This document shows positions 21,567 to 33,436 of a DNA stretch of 64,000 bases, in pieces (position 1 is the first letter of the stretch; each line of letters begins with the position of its first letter). Position numbers and translations under genes: made by a program. The notes beneath the pieces were generated by a model that was not told the DNA's origin, made no database searches, and saw only the letters and a list, made by a program, of their open reading frames with translations. The DNA comes from Lactarius indigo (taxonomy: Eukaryota > Basidiomycota > Agaricomycetes > Russulales > Russulaceae). The stretch covers positions 62,001 through 126,000 of the forward strand of contig JAFKAC010000051.1 of the NCBI GenBank assembly GCA_025766275.1, in the 5' to 3' direction.

Positions 21567-24500
21567 ATGTCAACCAGTCTCCATCCGTCCTCCTCAACTC
21601 CAAACTTTCATCCGATCTTCGAGAAAGCCTTGAAAGAGTATAAGAAGAAGACTGGAAAAGAAATTTCTACCCACCCGCTCGCGGAGGAGATAAATGGCTG
21701 CAGTTCTATCGAAGCCATCCTCACCATACTTCAAGGGAAAGCCAACGAACTCAATCGATCCCAGAGCAGCGACGAGCGACTCACGAAATGGCTTACGCCA
21801 ACCGTGAATGTCCTCGATGCTCTCTCTTCCACCCTCGGTGAAGGCATTGGCACAGTGAGCCCCAGCGTGTTACCTGATTATCGCTTGTGTCCTAACGTCA
21901 ATTCCAGGTATTTCCCCCAACCAAAATTATATTTTCTGCGATGAGTATCCTCCTCGTAGTGAGTTGATTCTCCGCGTTTGATAACCCTTGATAACCCCCC
22001 ATTTCCCACAGGCGGCTAAGGGTACCGCAGCGAGCCGCGATGTACTCATCGAGCTCTTCGAGAGAATTGAAAACTTCTTTGTACGCCTCCAGACCCACAC
22101 CGAAGTCGCACCGGCAGCACAGATGACGAATGTGATGGGGAAAGTTATGGCTGAAGTTCTTTCTATGCTTGCGGTCGCGACGAAGGTGATGTATCAAAGC
22201 CGAAAGAGTTAGTTTATCTTCACCGCCAAGCGTTCCCTCGCTGATATTCGCCCAGAAACATTTCTTAAGAGGCTTGTGGGAAGGAATGATATCGAGGACG
22301 CGTTGGTGAAGTTGGATAAATTGGAACAGGGGGAGCTCCGGATGGTGTCTGCGCAAGTGTTAAAGACTACCAGCGATCTAAAGGATACGACAAACGATAT
22401 CAAGGCCGCCACAAGTGATATCAAGGACACTACCAGTGATATAAAGGGTGTCACCAGTGATATCAAGGACGGTGCGTAGATCTTTCGCCTCGCCGAACAA
22501 TTCGTACCGAACCTCTTCGGATCAGATACGAAGGAAACAAAAGTTATGGTCCAGCAGATCGTCAGCGATGTCACATCCCGCGAATGTTCGTTTGGTCGCG
22601 TCCTCACAAATACTTGTACAGCTCACATATAATTCTAGGGGAGCGGCTCCGAGGATGGTTGACTCCGCCTGATCCATCAACAAACCACAGCAACGCGTGC
22701 GGCGCCCAGCACGAGAGAACCGCAGCCTGGGTGTTCAACGAAGATATATTTAAGCAGTGGGAGTCGTCCCAGTTGGGATCCTTATTGTGGATCCATGGCA
22801 AAGGTATGGGTGTTCCCACTCTGCGGGGTCCACTCACTGACTGCTCCTGGTTTCGTAGCCGGTTCGGGGAAGAGCATCCTCTGGTTCGCCATTCTGTTTT
22901 CTCTCCATACAGACGCTTATGTCCTCGGTCAGCTCTGCGATTATCCAGCATCTCATCACTCTCCGTGATGCTGGGTTGGCCTCCATTGCCTATTTCTATT
23001 TTGACTTTAGAGACGACAATAAGAAGCATCGCCGCGGCCTCCTTTCTTCCCTTCTGATACAGCTCTCTTCCCGGTCCACGGAGTGTCTCAATATACTCTC
23101 CCACGTCTATTCGACCTACGACGCTGGCAAGGAGCAGCCCAGTGAACGTGCTTTGGTGCAATGCCTCAAAGACATGCTCATGGCGCCGTCAATGTCTCAT
23201 CTCCCCACTTACATCGTCTTGGACGCCCTTGATGAATGTCCCAATACCCATGGGATACCAACTCCGCGAGGACATGTCCTCGAACTTGTAAAAGATCTTG
23301 TTGACCTCCGCCTTCCGAACCTACACATGTGCATTACCAGTCGCTGGGAGAATGATATCCGGACCGCTCTCGCGTCTTTGGCATCGGGCCACTTCTCCCT
23401 TCATGATCAACCCGGACAGAAGAATGACATCAGCGAATATATCAGCGCTCTTGTTCAATCTGACCCCCAAATGAAAAGTTGGCGGGAAGACGACAGAAGT
23501 CTGGTTATCGAGACACTCTCGGAGAAAGCCGATGGCATGTAAGGCGATAGTTCATTTCAACCCATATTTCCCTGATTTTATTGTACAGGTTCCGATGGGT
23601 GTTTTGTCAGTTGGAGATGTTGAGGCATTGTCTAGCTCCCAGTCTTCGGCGTCAACTTGACGAACTACCGAAAACCCTTGACGAGACGTATAAGCGGGTC
23701 TTGAAGGAGATAGAGTCCACCAACCAAGGCCGATACGCGCGCCGTCTGTTGCAGTGCCTTTCGGTGGCTCGTCGGCCGCTTCGTGTCGAGGAGTTCGCAG
23801 AAGTACTCGCATTTGACCTTGACACAACCGAGGGAGAGATCCCGAGGCTTCATGCGGAATGGCGCTGGGAAGATCAAGAGCGAGCAGTGTTATCTACTTG
23901 TTCGAGCTTGGTTTCCATTGTCGACGGCATATATCCCGACGGCAAATATTGCCGGGTTGTCCAATTTTCACATTTTTCGGTGAAAGAATACCTCACGTCA
24001 AATCGTCTTGTCTCCGCGAGCGGAGATATATCACAGTACCACATCCTTCCCGAACCTGCACACTTGATACTTGCGCGTGCCTGCCTTGGGGTTCTACTCA
24101 ACTTGGATAATCGCGTTGACAAAGAGGGCGGCGGCGAGCACAACGACGAGGACATCCCTTTACTTACGTATGCTGCCGTACACTGGGCATCCCACGCTCA
24201 AGTCGGTAGCGTGTCATCACGTCTGAAGGATGCGATGGAGACTCTCTTTGACTTGGACAAGCCATACTTCTTGGAGTGGGTGCGAATACATAACATAGAC
24301 CCTTATATATCTGGGTACTGGAAAGGACACTATCCCCAACCCCTGTACTATGCTGCTCTTTGCGGATTCTATGACCTCGTTCGGCTCCTCATCCTTAAAC
24401 ACCCAGAGCAAGTAAATAACCGTGATGGCAACCTTGAGTTTCCCCTAGTCGCGGCCCTATCCAGAAAATACTTTCAGATTGCTGAGCTCCTTGTTGAGCA

Positions 24501-26391
24501 CGGTGCGCATATCAATGTTCGCGGACACTCTCCACTTTTCCACACAATCCGAGTTTTAGGAGATGCTCGTGTCGACTCCGTGCAGTTCCTTCTCAGACGT
24601 GGCGCAGATGTGAATGCCGTGGAAGAGCATTTTTGGACTCCACTGCATATAGCAGCAGAAATGGGAAATCTCAAGGTAGCTCAGATTTTACTCGAACACG
24701 GGGCACAAGTCGATTGTCGGAACGACAAGGGGCAAACTCCATTACACTTGGTGTCGAACAGGAAGTCTGGCGAAGATGAAGGCGAACGTGAACGTGAACG
24801 TGCTATTCTTGCGCAAATATTGGTAGAGCGCGGTGCGGACGTGATGGCACAAGATGATGACAGGGCAACCCCGTTACATTTCGCATCATCTTTCGCGCGG
24901 GCCGAGATTACCCGGCTGCTGCTTAAACATGGTGCAAATGCCCTGGCAGAGAATATCCAAGGCCGGAGCCCACTACACGAGGTGTCACGAGGCATCCACC
25001 AATATAAAACGTATCCTTACTTCAAACTTGGTTCCGGAGACACAGTATATCACCGCAAAATAGCTCCTGATGTCGCACTGCTTCTACTACAGCATGGCAT
25101 AGACGTGAATGCATTAGATGAGGACCACACAACCCCATTACATTTTGCATCCTCCCATGGGATGCTCGAGGTCACACGACTACTGCTCGATCATGGTGCG
25201 AAGGCCGATGCGGAGAATGTTTGGGGCCAGACCCCTCTTCACCTAGTATCGCGGCACGAAGAGTACACTAACGAAAACCCCGATATCACACGGTTATTAC
25301 TGAAGCTCGGAATGGATGTTAACGCACGAGATAAGGAGCAGGCAACTCCTTTACATTTTGCGTGTTTCCGTGGGCACTTCGAGACTGCACTGGTGTTGCT
25401 TGACCACGGAGCTGAAGTTAACGCACAGAACGCCGGTGGTCAAACCCCATTACACCGTGCCATGAATTATCACATATACGATAATTCCCGTGTTGCGCGG
25501 CTAATGTTGGAGAGCGGCGCGGATGTGAATGCACGAGACAAGGACCAAGAGACCCCGTTACATTCGGCGTCTAATCACTACTCGACGGAGACCATGCTGG
25601 TGCTTCTTGATCATGGCGCAGAAACCGACGTACAGAATGCAGATGGCCAGACCCCGTTACATCAAGTAACAGAAAGTTCACTTGCACGGCTATTGTTAGA
25701 GCGCGGCATGGACGTGAATGCACGAGACAAGACCCAGGCAACCCCATTACATTTTGCATCCCTCCATGAGCTTGTCGATGTCGCAAAGGTGCTGCTCGAC
25801 CATGGGGCAAGTGCTAATGCGAAGGACATCCAGGGCCAGATTCCATTACACCGAGTATCACAGAGCTTACGCCATTCGGGATTTGGTCCCCATGTTGTGT
25901 GGCTATTTTTGGAGCGCGGTGTGGACATAAATGCACAAGACAAAGCACAGGCAACCCCGTTACACTTAGCATCCTACTATGGGATTACCGATGTCGCAGA
26001 GGAGTTGCTTGACCGTGGGGCACGGGTCAATGCAGAAGACATCAGAGGCCAGACGCCATTACACCAGGTGGTACTAGGCAATCACGACTACCACAGTTTC
26101 ACAACAGCGGAGTCACGGGACCGGCAAAGCTATCCATACAGAGCTGCTCGTCTCGCACGACAATTACTGGAGCGCGGTGCGGATGTGAATGCACAAAACG
26201 AAGACCATGAAACCCCATTACACCTGGCGTCACGCCTTCGATTGCTCGAGATGGCGCGAATACTTCTCAAGCACGGAGCCAATGTCAACATGAAGAACTT
26301 GGAGGGAAAGTCACCTTTGCAGCTTGCTTCCGGGAGAAAGAGGAAAGCAATGAAACGATTGTTGTCGGAATACTCAGCCAACCAAGCATGA
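21567..26391 (+). CDS. NLR gene B: Goodbye-like / NACHT / ankyrin STAND receptor
   Basis: Exons 21567-21854, 21908-21958, 22012-22207, 22256-22471, 22526-22585, 22639-22803, 22859-22883, 22933-23538 and 23589-26391 give a 1469-residue protein. Domain order is as in gene A: Goodbye-like N-terminus, a five-copy heptad linker, NACHT with GKAGSGKS and a VLDALDEC Walker B, the helical region, and about 19 ankyrin repeats ending in KSPLQLASGRKRKAMKRL. Compared with A the N-terminus reads MSTSLHPSSSTPNFHP. The ankyrin exon resembles that of gene E in its last two thirds. The sensor-1 segment is ITSRWENDI, as in A and C and unlike the SRPEIDI of D and E. All introns have GT-AG ends, and I see no lesion. 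Likely a sensor of the same kind as A with a different ligand surface (inferred). Confidence 0.9.
22369..22471 (+). repeat. Heptad linker minisatellite, 5 copies (gene B)
   Basis: Five 21-bp units (TSDLKDT, TNDIKAA, TSDIKDT, TSDIKGV, TSDIKDD). The exon is exactly 63 bp (3 units) longer than in genes A and C. Confidence 0.82.
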
Positions 26392-28690
26392 TATGTAGTC
26401 GTGCTGGGCCTGCTCTATGATACAGTATAGAGACGTTGCTTTGTTTGACAAATTCATTCGGATACACAGATTGTACGTAGTAGCCATATATGGAACCTAT
26501 TAAAGATGCCGCGCGTCACCTCTGCCCAACCTGACCATTCACGAAACCGTTATCCTTGCCCCTACCCTCGCTCATAACAACCGCCCAGCCCAACACGGGC
26601 AATCGTCAGCGCACCGCATGTCACACAAGTTGATGTGGCCGCCGACCGCACCACATGTAACATCACCACTGGTGCCCGGTGGCACCACGGGAGATGATAC
26701 AAGCGCAGGTCATAAATGGTCGGGGTGTCAACCGCCCGGCGACGAGAATGAACAGGAAAAATAACGCCGGAGGGCAGAAAACACCGCACTAGGGAGATGC
26801 GCGACACGCGGGATTATGCGAACGCGAAATAAAGTGATATTTGTATGCATTGGGCTAGTCTGGAAGGGAACGAGAAGTTGTGAGTAATGTTGAAGAGTTA
26901 AAGAGAGGATGCACGTCGAGTATTTCGATATATTTACCGAACCCTAGCGGGGAATTTTTGCCAGCAGACGGGAGACCCGCGTCTGGCGGTGTCTGTTGGG
27001 AGAAACAAGAGGATGGCGAAAGAGGGATTTATGGGTGAGGGAGCATAGTCCTTGGAAAGGACTGGAACGACGTGAATGGTTGCAGCACAAGGGGAAGGGC
27101 GTAGCGTTGTGCTTACACTTGAAAGTTGGTGAGTACAAACATATTTCGTCACCGACGGACACGCGAACTTGACTTTTGTCAGTGACGACCCGGAGTGGAA
27201 CGAGCCTGCACTGTGTTACCCAGGGCTGCCCATTCACGCAGGCGATGCATCACATGCGCCATGACATCACCAGATCACCACCGGAGCCGCCGCCAAAGCG
27301 GAACAAACCCTGCGGGAAGGGCAGCGATGACCTCAGGAGAAAGGTGCGCTGCGAGAATATGCAAGAGCGAAGAAGTGCGACCTAGGAAGTGCAGTGTAAC
27401 TAATGTGTCGTGGAGGCAATGCCGATATCGGTCGTTGACCGAGTCAGAGATCCGGACCAATGTCTGTGCCCTTGAATTTCCAGGCTTCGGTGCAGATGAT
27501 GGGGCGTTGAGAACCAGTCGCCCTGCAGAGACGAACCCTAATACCAGGCGTGTGGTAAGGACGGTAGAGGAGGTGACTGTTCGCTGCGTGAATGAGCGCG
27601 AGTAGGTGTAGGGAGGACTATTTGGATGCCATTCAATTTCTGCGTGAGAGAACCGGAACGAGAAATGTAACGCACCCTTCAAGGGTCCCCGAGCAAGAAA
27701 AAAAACTCGCAGTCGATCGCTCAAAGGGAGCTCTGCCTCTGACGCGTCGATGCCGGATCGGAGAAAAGCGAGAAGGATTCGAATCGGGAATGACACTTGT
27801 CGAGCGAGAAGACAGTGCGCATTGCGTGGTCAGTTCAGCCGGCAAGTACCGGTCGTTCCCATGTGAGTTCGCCATTTTACAGTACTGTTTTCACTCTGGC
27901 GCAACGTCTCACACTCGCGAGAAGACAGGCAGATTCCGCATTCGAAAAAAAAAGATTCCTCGCACGACATTCCCGTTCGCATATTGCGTCTTTGGTCGAC
28001 GTTCCACTCTGCTCCCTGCATCGCAACGTGCGCGCAGAGTAACTAGTAACTACTGATGTAGAACCACATGTATCGCAGCCAGACGTAACCGTATTAGCAC
28101 CGATAGCACGTAAAACGCCTCGGGGACTGTTGAAGAACTCAACAGGGGTCGTGCTGATCTGCGATAAGATAACGAAGGAATGCACCCAACTTGGCTCCTT
28201 TCGTGCCCGCGACCCCCATTTCCCTCCTTCCACAAGACTGACTTGCACCAGCAAGTCAAGAGAACTCGCTCCGTACCGTATAGCTATCATTGAAAACGGA
28301 ACGAGTCTCAAGTTTGCTACAGCCGCGGTTGCCGGCGCGGTGGAGAGAAGTCGTGCCGTGTCAAGAGTGCTGTGTGACAACATGTCACGGCACGATTCGG
28401 AGCGAGCCGCGGGAAACCTGAAGATCCATAATCATGTATGGTCGTCCATATGTGCAAGGCGCGCTGTTCTACCTTGGTGGTACCCTGCGTGGTCAACGCA
28501 GCCCAGAAACCTGCCATGAGTAACGCAGATCTGGAGTGGAGTGGAGAATCGCTTGACGCCAAGGCGTTGGCAGTGGTAGCTACTAGCGCATTAGGCCAGT
28601 TGAAAGAAAAGATGTGAGGAGGGTAGATTATCAATGTGTAATATTCTCGTTTATAAGTCGGTAAAAGCATAGATATTCTGGCACCGAACC
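26392..28690 (+). repeat. Gene B downstream module fused to an orphan upstream module
   Basis: The first part is the usual downstream module. From about 27200 it turns into an upstream module very like 39030-40520, with a stretch around 27480-27880 almost identical to 39320-39740. It includes a GATA-rich motif at about 28162. It then ends without reaching an NLR start codon. No gene is supported. Confidence 0.55.
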
Positions 28691-29300
28691 TGAATGCCTG
28701 AAGCACCTCCACGAATGGGACGAATGGCCCCGGAGGGGTGGTGAACAATGGGCGCTGCGTGAGATGCGAAGTGGAACTTGTATGCATTATCCATGAAAGG
28801 AAGAACGAGAAGTGGCGAGTGAGAGGTACGCGTTGATCGTTTTAATATATCTTGCAACGAATTGTTCGCCGTGCCGATAGGATCGCTGCGTTTTGCGCAT
28901 CCTTTTATGTTCTTGCGCAGTTTGAGAATTGGCGAGTGCGAACTTATTTCGTCGCGGAAGTGGTACCCGAAGAGATCTTGCCGCCATTGGCGCAATCGTC
29001 CTCTGGAGGTGCTCTAGACGCAGACGTAGCTTCCGGGAACGGGACGCAGGAGATGCCCGTGCCGGGACGCAGGGTTACTCAGCACTGGTGGCAGCTATTT
29101 GCGCCTAAGCTGGTCGTACGAAAAGGTGGCCTGCCAAGCAACCATGGTACGTCGTCGTCGTGGCTATGCACCACGATACATCAGCGTAGAAGTGGATTCG
29201 TCGTATTGTTTGATGCGTGGATATTATATGCTATAGCAGTTATCTATGAAGCGTAAAACGTCACCACACGCCATCCCTGCCCGGCCAGTCCACCCACAAA
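28691..29300 (+). pseudogene. Fragments of lost NLR copies (downstream-module piece and orphan 3' end)
   Basis: 28770-28900 matches an internal part of the downstream module (AATTGTTCGCCGTGCCGATAGG; compare 51040-51065). After about 150 bp of unplaced sequence, CTGCCAAGCAACCATGG at 29131-29147 matches the final codons of gene A and runs into the 3' flank (GTCGTCGTGGCTATGC). Both points mark gene-sized deletions between array modules. Confidence 0.5.
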
Positions 29301-32239
29301 TACGTTATTCCTGTCTCTACCTGCGTCCGTGACGCCTCCCATGCTCGTCAGGGCCTCGGCCACGACCATTATCGAGCATGCCACATGCGGTTTCTTTCGC
29401 ACTGCCGCCGGCACCAGGCGGCCTGGGAAGATGCGAGCCGCCAGTAAATAGTCGGGATGTCAAACGCCTCGCAGGCACAGGACAAACAACACCAGAGGCG
29501 GATGAGAACTCCAGCAGGGATGTACGCAGCGCAGAATTGTGAATGAGAAGAGAACCGTGATTTGTGTGCAGAGAGCGTCCATAATGAGGTGTGGTATACG
29601 ACAGGAGCGTGGCGCGGCGTATAGTGTGTCTGTTTGGGAAGGACGAGTAAGAGGAATTGGCGAAGAAATATAGTCCTTGGAAAAAAGGTATGGCATGAAC
29701 GACCCTCGTACGAGGGGACTGCTTGTGCACTTACATCTAAAAGTTGGCAATACGAACATGTTTCATCACCCCTGTGTTACACCAAATTTTATCGGGAGAG
29801 CGAAGTGGGTTTGCAGGGAGCCTACTAGAAGGAAGGTGAGAACAGGAGGAGAGATTGGTGCTGCGAGAATATGCGTGAGCGATCCAGGAGTCGCTGGAAA
29901 CATACTCACGAGTCACGCCGGTCGTCTGTCCAGCGCCCAGGGCTCAGGGCTCGCCGCTATACGTTTCCGCGCCTTTGGGAGATCCCCCGTCCTCTCCAAC
30001 CTTAGCTCCTTTCTCGCCGTCCTCGTGAACCCGAATTGGCGGGCCGGAAGCAAAGTTCCCATCCAGCGATGAGGACGGCAGATATTTCGGCCCCAAAGTT
30101 AGAAAACACGTCCAAATATTTGACTCTGCCCGCCGTCGCCATGGGACGTATTGCCGACGCACAGTGAAGGAAACGTCGATATCAGCCATCCAATGAAGTT
30201 GAGATTGGGTCTGAGATTGGTGCGACCAAGGCATCCTTGAATTCCAGGCTTCGGTGTTGATGGTGGGGTGTAGGGAAAACCGGAGCCATGTAAAGGTGGG
30301 ACGTACCCTACTGGAAAGGTGATAAGGACGGTTGCGGAGACAAGTGTTCGCTGTATGCATGGATATGGGCGAATGGGAGTAGAGATACTATTTGACATTT
30401 GGGCGCCATTCCGTTTGTGAGCAAGAGAACCGGAATGGGAGAGATAACGCACACTACAACGGACCGAGCACTTTCTGACTCCGGCGACAAACATTTCGCT
30501 CTATTCACAGCACAACTTCTCAGTTTGGAGAAGGGCGATGTAGGAAAGATGGGATGCGGCCTAGTCCTATGTATGCGAAGTCCAGGTTGCCGGTGTCGAG
30601 ATGGCATAATGGGGTGATAGTCGGGGGAGTTGGACCAGATTTCTTGGGTCGACATAGCATGACACTTGTCGAGCGAGAAGACGATGAGAGTGAGTCGGAG
30701 ATATCGGATTGTCTGACAAACAGTACCAATCACCGGACTTCCGCGTTCCGTTCTACATGAATTCGCTATTTCTTGTAAACTCCTCTATGATAGTTCTCGC
30801 CCTACAGTACCAGTAATTTAAACTCCATCGCGACGGAACATAAGCAGATGCAGCTTTTGAATAACCCTCCCACGACAATTCCGTTGACATTGAATCGTTG
30901 ATCGACATTCCGCTCCTTTGTTTCCTGCATTGCTATGTGCGTGCTGAGTAATCACAGCCGTAGAACCACACGTATCACGGCTAGATGTGTGACCGCAATG
31001 GTATTTGATAGCACCCAAAACATTTCAGAGACACTTGGATAAATCAACGGGTCGTGCTGATCTGCGATAAGATAACGATAACTTGATTGAAATGCACCCA
31101 ACTCGGCTCCTTTCGTGTCCGCGACCCATTCCGCAAGACCAACTAGAAGTGCCAAAGAGAACTCACCCCATACCGTAAAGCTGTTCACAGGTCTCGAGTT
31201 GGCTACAGCTGCAGTCGGTCACCGTGGCTGCTAGAGGTGGAGAGGAAGGAGGTCCGCCGTGTAACATTTGGGTCATTCTACTTTTGCGCGGACAAAACTC
31301 CTACGAGTGCGAGACCTCCTGAGGTACTGCGTCATGCACAACTCGGAGCGAGCCACGGGATCTTGTACATCCGCCAATACATGCTACGTGCGCCGTTCTA
31401 CCTTGATAGTACCCTGTCTGGTCAGTGCGCCCCAGAAATCGCCATGAGTAACGCAGATTGGGAGTGAAGTGTGCGGAATCGGCTGACGTGGAGGCAGTGC
31501 TGGCGGTAGCTACTAGCGCAAAGGCCAGTCGGAAGACAAGGTGTACGAAAGGAGGGTAGTCGTCGTGTGGTGGGATATGATGATATCCTTTTCGTCTATA
31601 AGTTGGTAAATGTGCATAGGGACTTTGGAACGGAACTTGAAGGATAAGTGAGCGTAACTGGTGCCAAGGGAAAGGGCCAAGGTCCACACTCGTCTGCTAA
31701 CCCTATCAGTTATGTCTACAGACGCAGGCAAACGCAGCGGCCACGCTCTGGTCATAGATCGAAACAAACGAACAGAATGAGAGTTGACAATGTTGACAGG
31801 TCGACGCCCTTGAGGAAGATACCCGTGAACGTTGAAGTCTACCCTGGTGCGTACCTAAAGCGACATCTCCGCCGTCATCCTCACTTGTACTCACTTGTAA
31901 TGGCCCTCCTGCGCTCTGCCACTGCCTTCATGCGTGGCGCATCATAACTCCTAGTGAGCGTATCGCCGCTAGTAGACCGCAAGACTGTTATTACATACCA
32001 TTAATTGTCACCAATAACCATATTCTGACCGAAGTATCGGTGCCTGGCATCGGTGTGGGCGGTTGGAGATTGGGGGGCCTAGCGTCCTACAAGGGCTAGA
32101 CGAACGCTTTCACGGGATTGGACAGATGGGAAGCGTACAGCGTAGATGAATGCGGGAGAGGATCGCATTTTCCAGTTGGATATCGTTCCCATTTGTGAGA
32201 GGGGGCGAACGGGAACGAAGGGGGGATAGAAAGAGCACA
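29301..32239 (+). repeat. Downstream and upstream modules preceding gene C, left of the hAT-like element
   Basis: The sequence parallels 9240-12040 and 42360-45140, with the GACACTTGTCGAGCG segment at about 30660 and a GATA-rich motif at 31065-31080. No reading frame is conserved between copies, so I call it non-coding array sequence. Confidence 0.55.
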
Positions 32240-32247
32240 CATCGAGG
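32240..32247 (+). repeat. 8-bp target-site duplication, left copy
   Basis: CATCGAGG occurs on both sides of the element (32240-32247 and 33226-33233) and only once at the paralogous empty site upstream of gene B (CACACATCGAGGACTGAG at about 21389-21406). Confidence 0.85.
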
Positions 32248-33225
32248 CAAGGGGGGGCCGGGCCGTGGTTCCGTGACCCGAGGTGGGGGGGGGGGTCGGC
32301 CGAAAGTCTCTAAAAAAATTTGCTTTTTGGGCGTCTAAGGCCAGGCCGATCTGGAAATTTCCCGCTTTTCCCCCGTATCATCTCAGCAATAGTGCATATT
32401 GTGTGTTTGTAAACCCATGCGGGTACCCGAATATGGGTTTGTGGGTGTGGGTGTGGGTCAGATCTGAGGTACCCGTACAAAACCCATACCCGTTGCATGG
32501 CGGGTTTTTTCAAAGGGATACTAGAATTCTATTTACTACATGTTACTGTACTATTCTATGAGGAATCTATTTAACTACAGTTACAGTGGCCTGAGCCCCA
32601 ACTCCGTCTAAGAGCATCTACAGGTCTTGGGGCATGTGATGCGTCGCAAGGTGTCGCGCACGCGTCCGCGGAACGCGCGCCGTCGCATACAGGCCCGCGG
32701 TGATTGGGGACGTGTTTATCTCGAAGAGATAAACGTGCGTAGACGTGCGGCGGGGTCGAGAATAGAAACAAGGTCGGGTTGTTGCAGAGGGTTGAAAATG
32801 ATTGTGCACGTTTGCGCATAACACAAAACTTCACATATGTAGTTGTATGAGTCGGAGATACGTCTTTTTCGAGCCAATAAGGCCGCGGACAAATGCAGAA
32901 AGCCGGAGAACAAAAAGAATGAGCCACACTGACACTGAGCTTAAAAGTTAGGGGAACTCAACTATGATAAATGTAAGCAATGAAGTTGCATGTTCCCAGC
33001 TTGGTGGTAGCATACAGCACTCATGGCAATGTTTATAGAACACACAGAAACGTGTGTGGTGCCAGCGGTTTGGCAGCGATGCACGATGGGGGGGGGTAAT
33101 CTAAGAAATTTCCATATTTGGCATTTAATTTCCTTTTTGGGGGTAGGGGGGGGGGGGGGTACGGCCCAACCCCTTAAAAAAATTTACCGACCCCGTGCAA
33201 TTTTAAGAATTCCGGCCCCCCCTTG
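32248..33225 (+). mobile_element. Non-autonomous hAT-like element 1 (978 bp)
   Basis: The ends are inverted repeats, CAAGGGGGGGCCGG on the left and CCGGCCCCCCTTG on the right, flanked by an 8-bp duplication. The CAAGG start fits the hAT end rule (C/T-A-A/G-N-G). The subterminal parts are G-rich with runs of up to 12 G and repeated GGCC and GGGTACCC motifs. No transposase frame is present. The interior (about 32619-32959) is homologous, in inverted orientation, to the interior of element 2 at 61607-61942. One reading frame on the minus strand (32571-32927) stays open and parallels a frame in element 2, but this may be DNA-level similarity only. Confidence 0.82.
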
Positions 33226-33233
33226 CATCGAGG
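33226..33233 (+). repeat. 8-bp target-site duplication, right copy
   Basis: CATCGAGG, identical to 32240-32247. The array sequence resumes with ACTGAGAAGG as at the empty sites. Confidence 0.85.
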
Positions 33234-33436
33234 ACTGAGAAGGACTCGGAGCTGTGTATCGCGTTTGAACCGGCCCGGATATGTCCCGATGAGCGCCTGA
33301 GCCAACGTTATCCAATCATGTGTGCTGTGCGAAAGGCTGTGCGCGCTACCTGCACACGTTCCCACCTGAGAAACGTGGTCCTCGGCTCGCATTTTCGGCC
33401 TGCACTCTTATCTAGCTCAAAGTCACCAGAATTACG

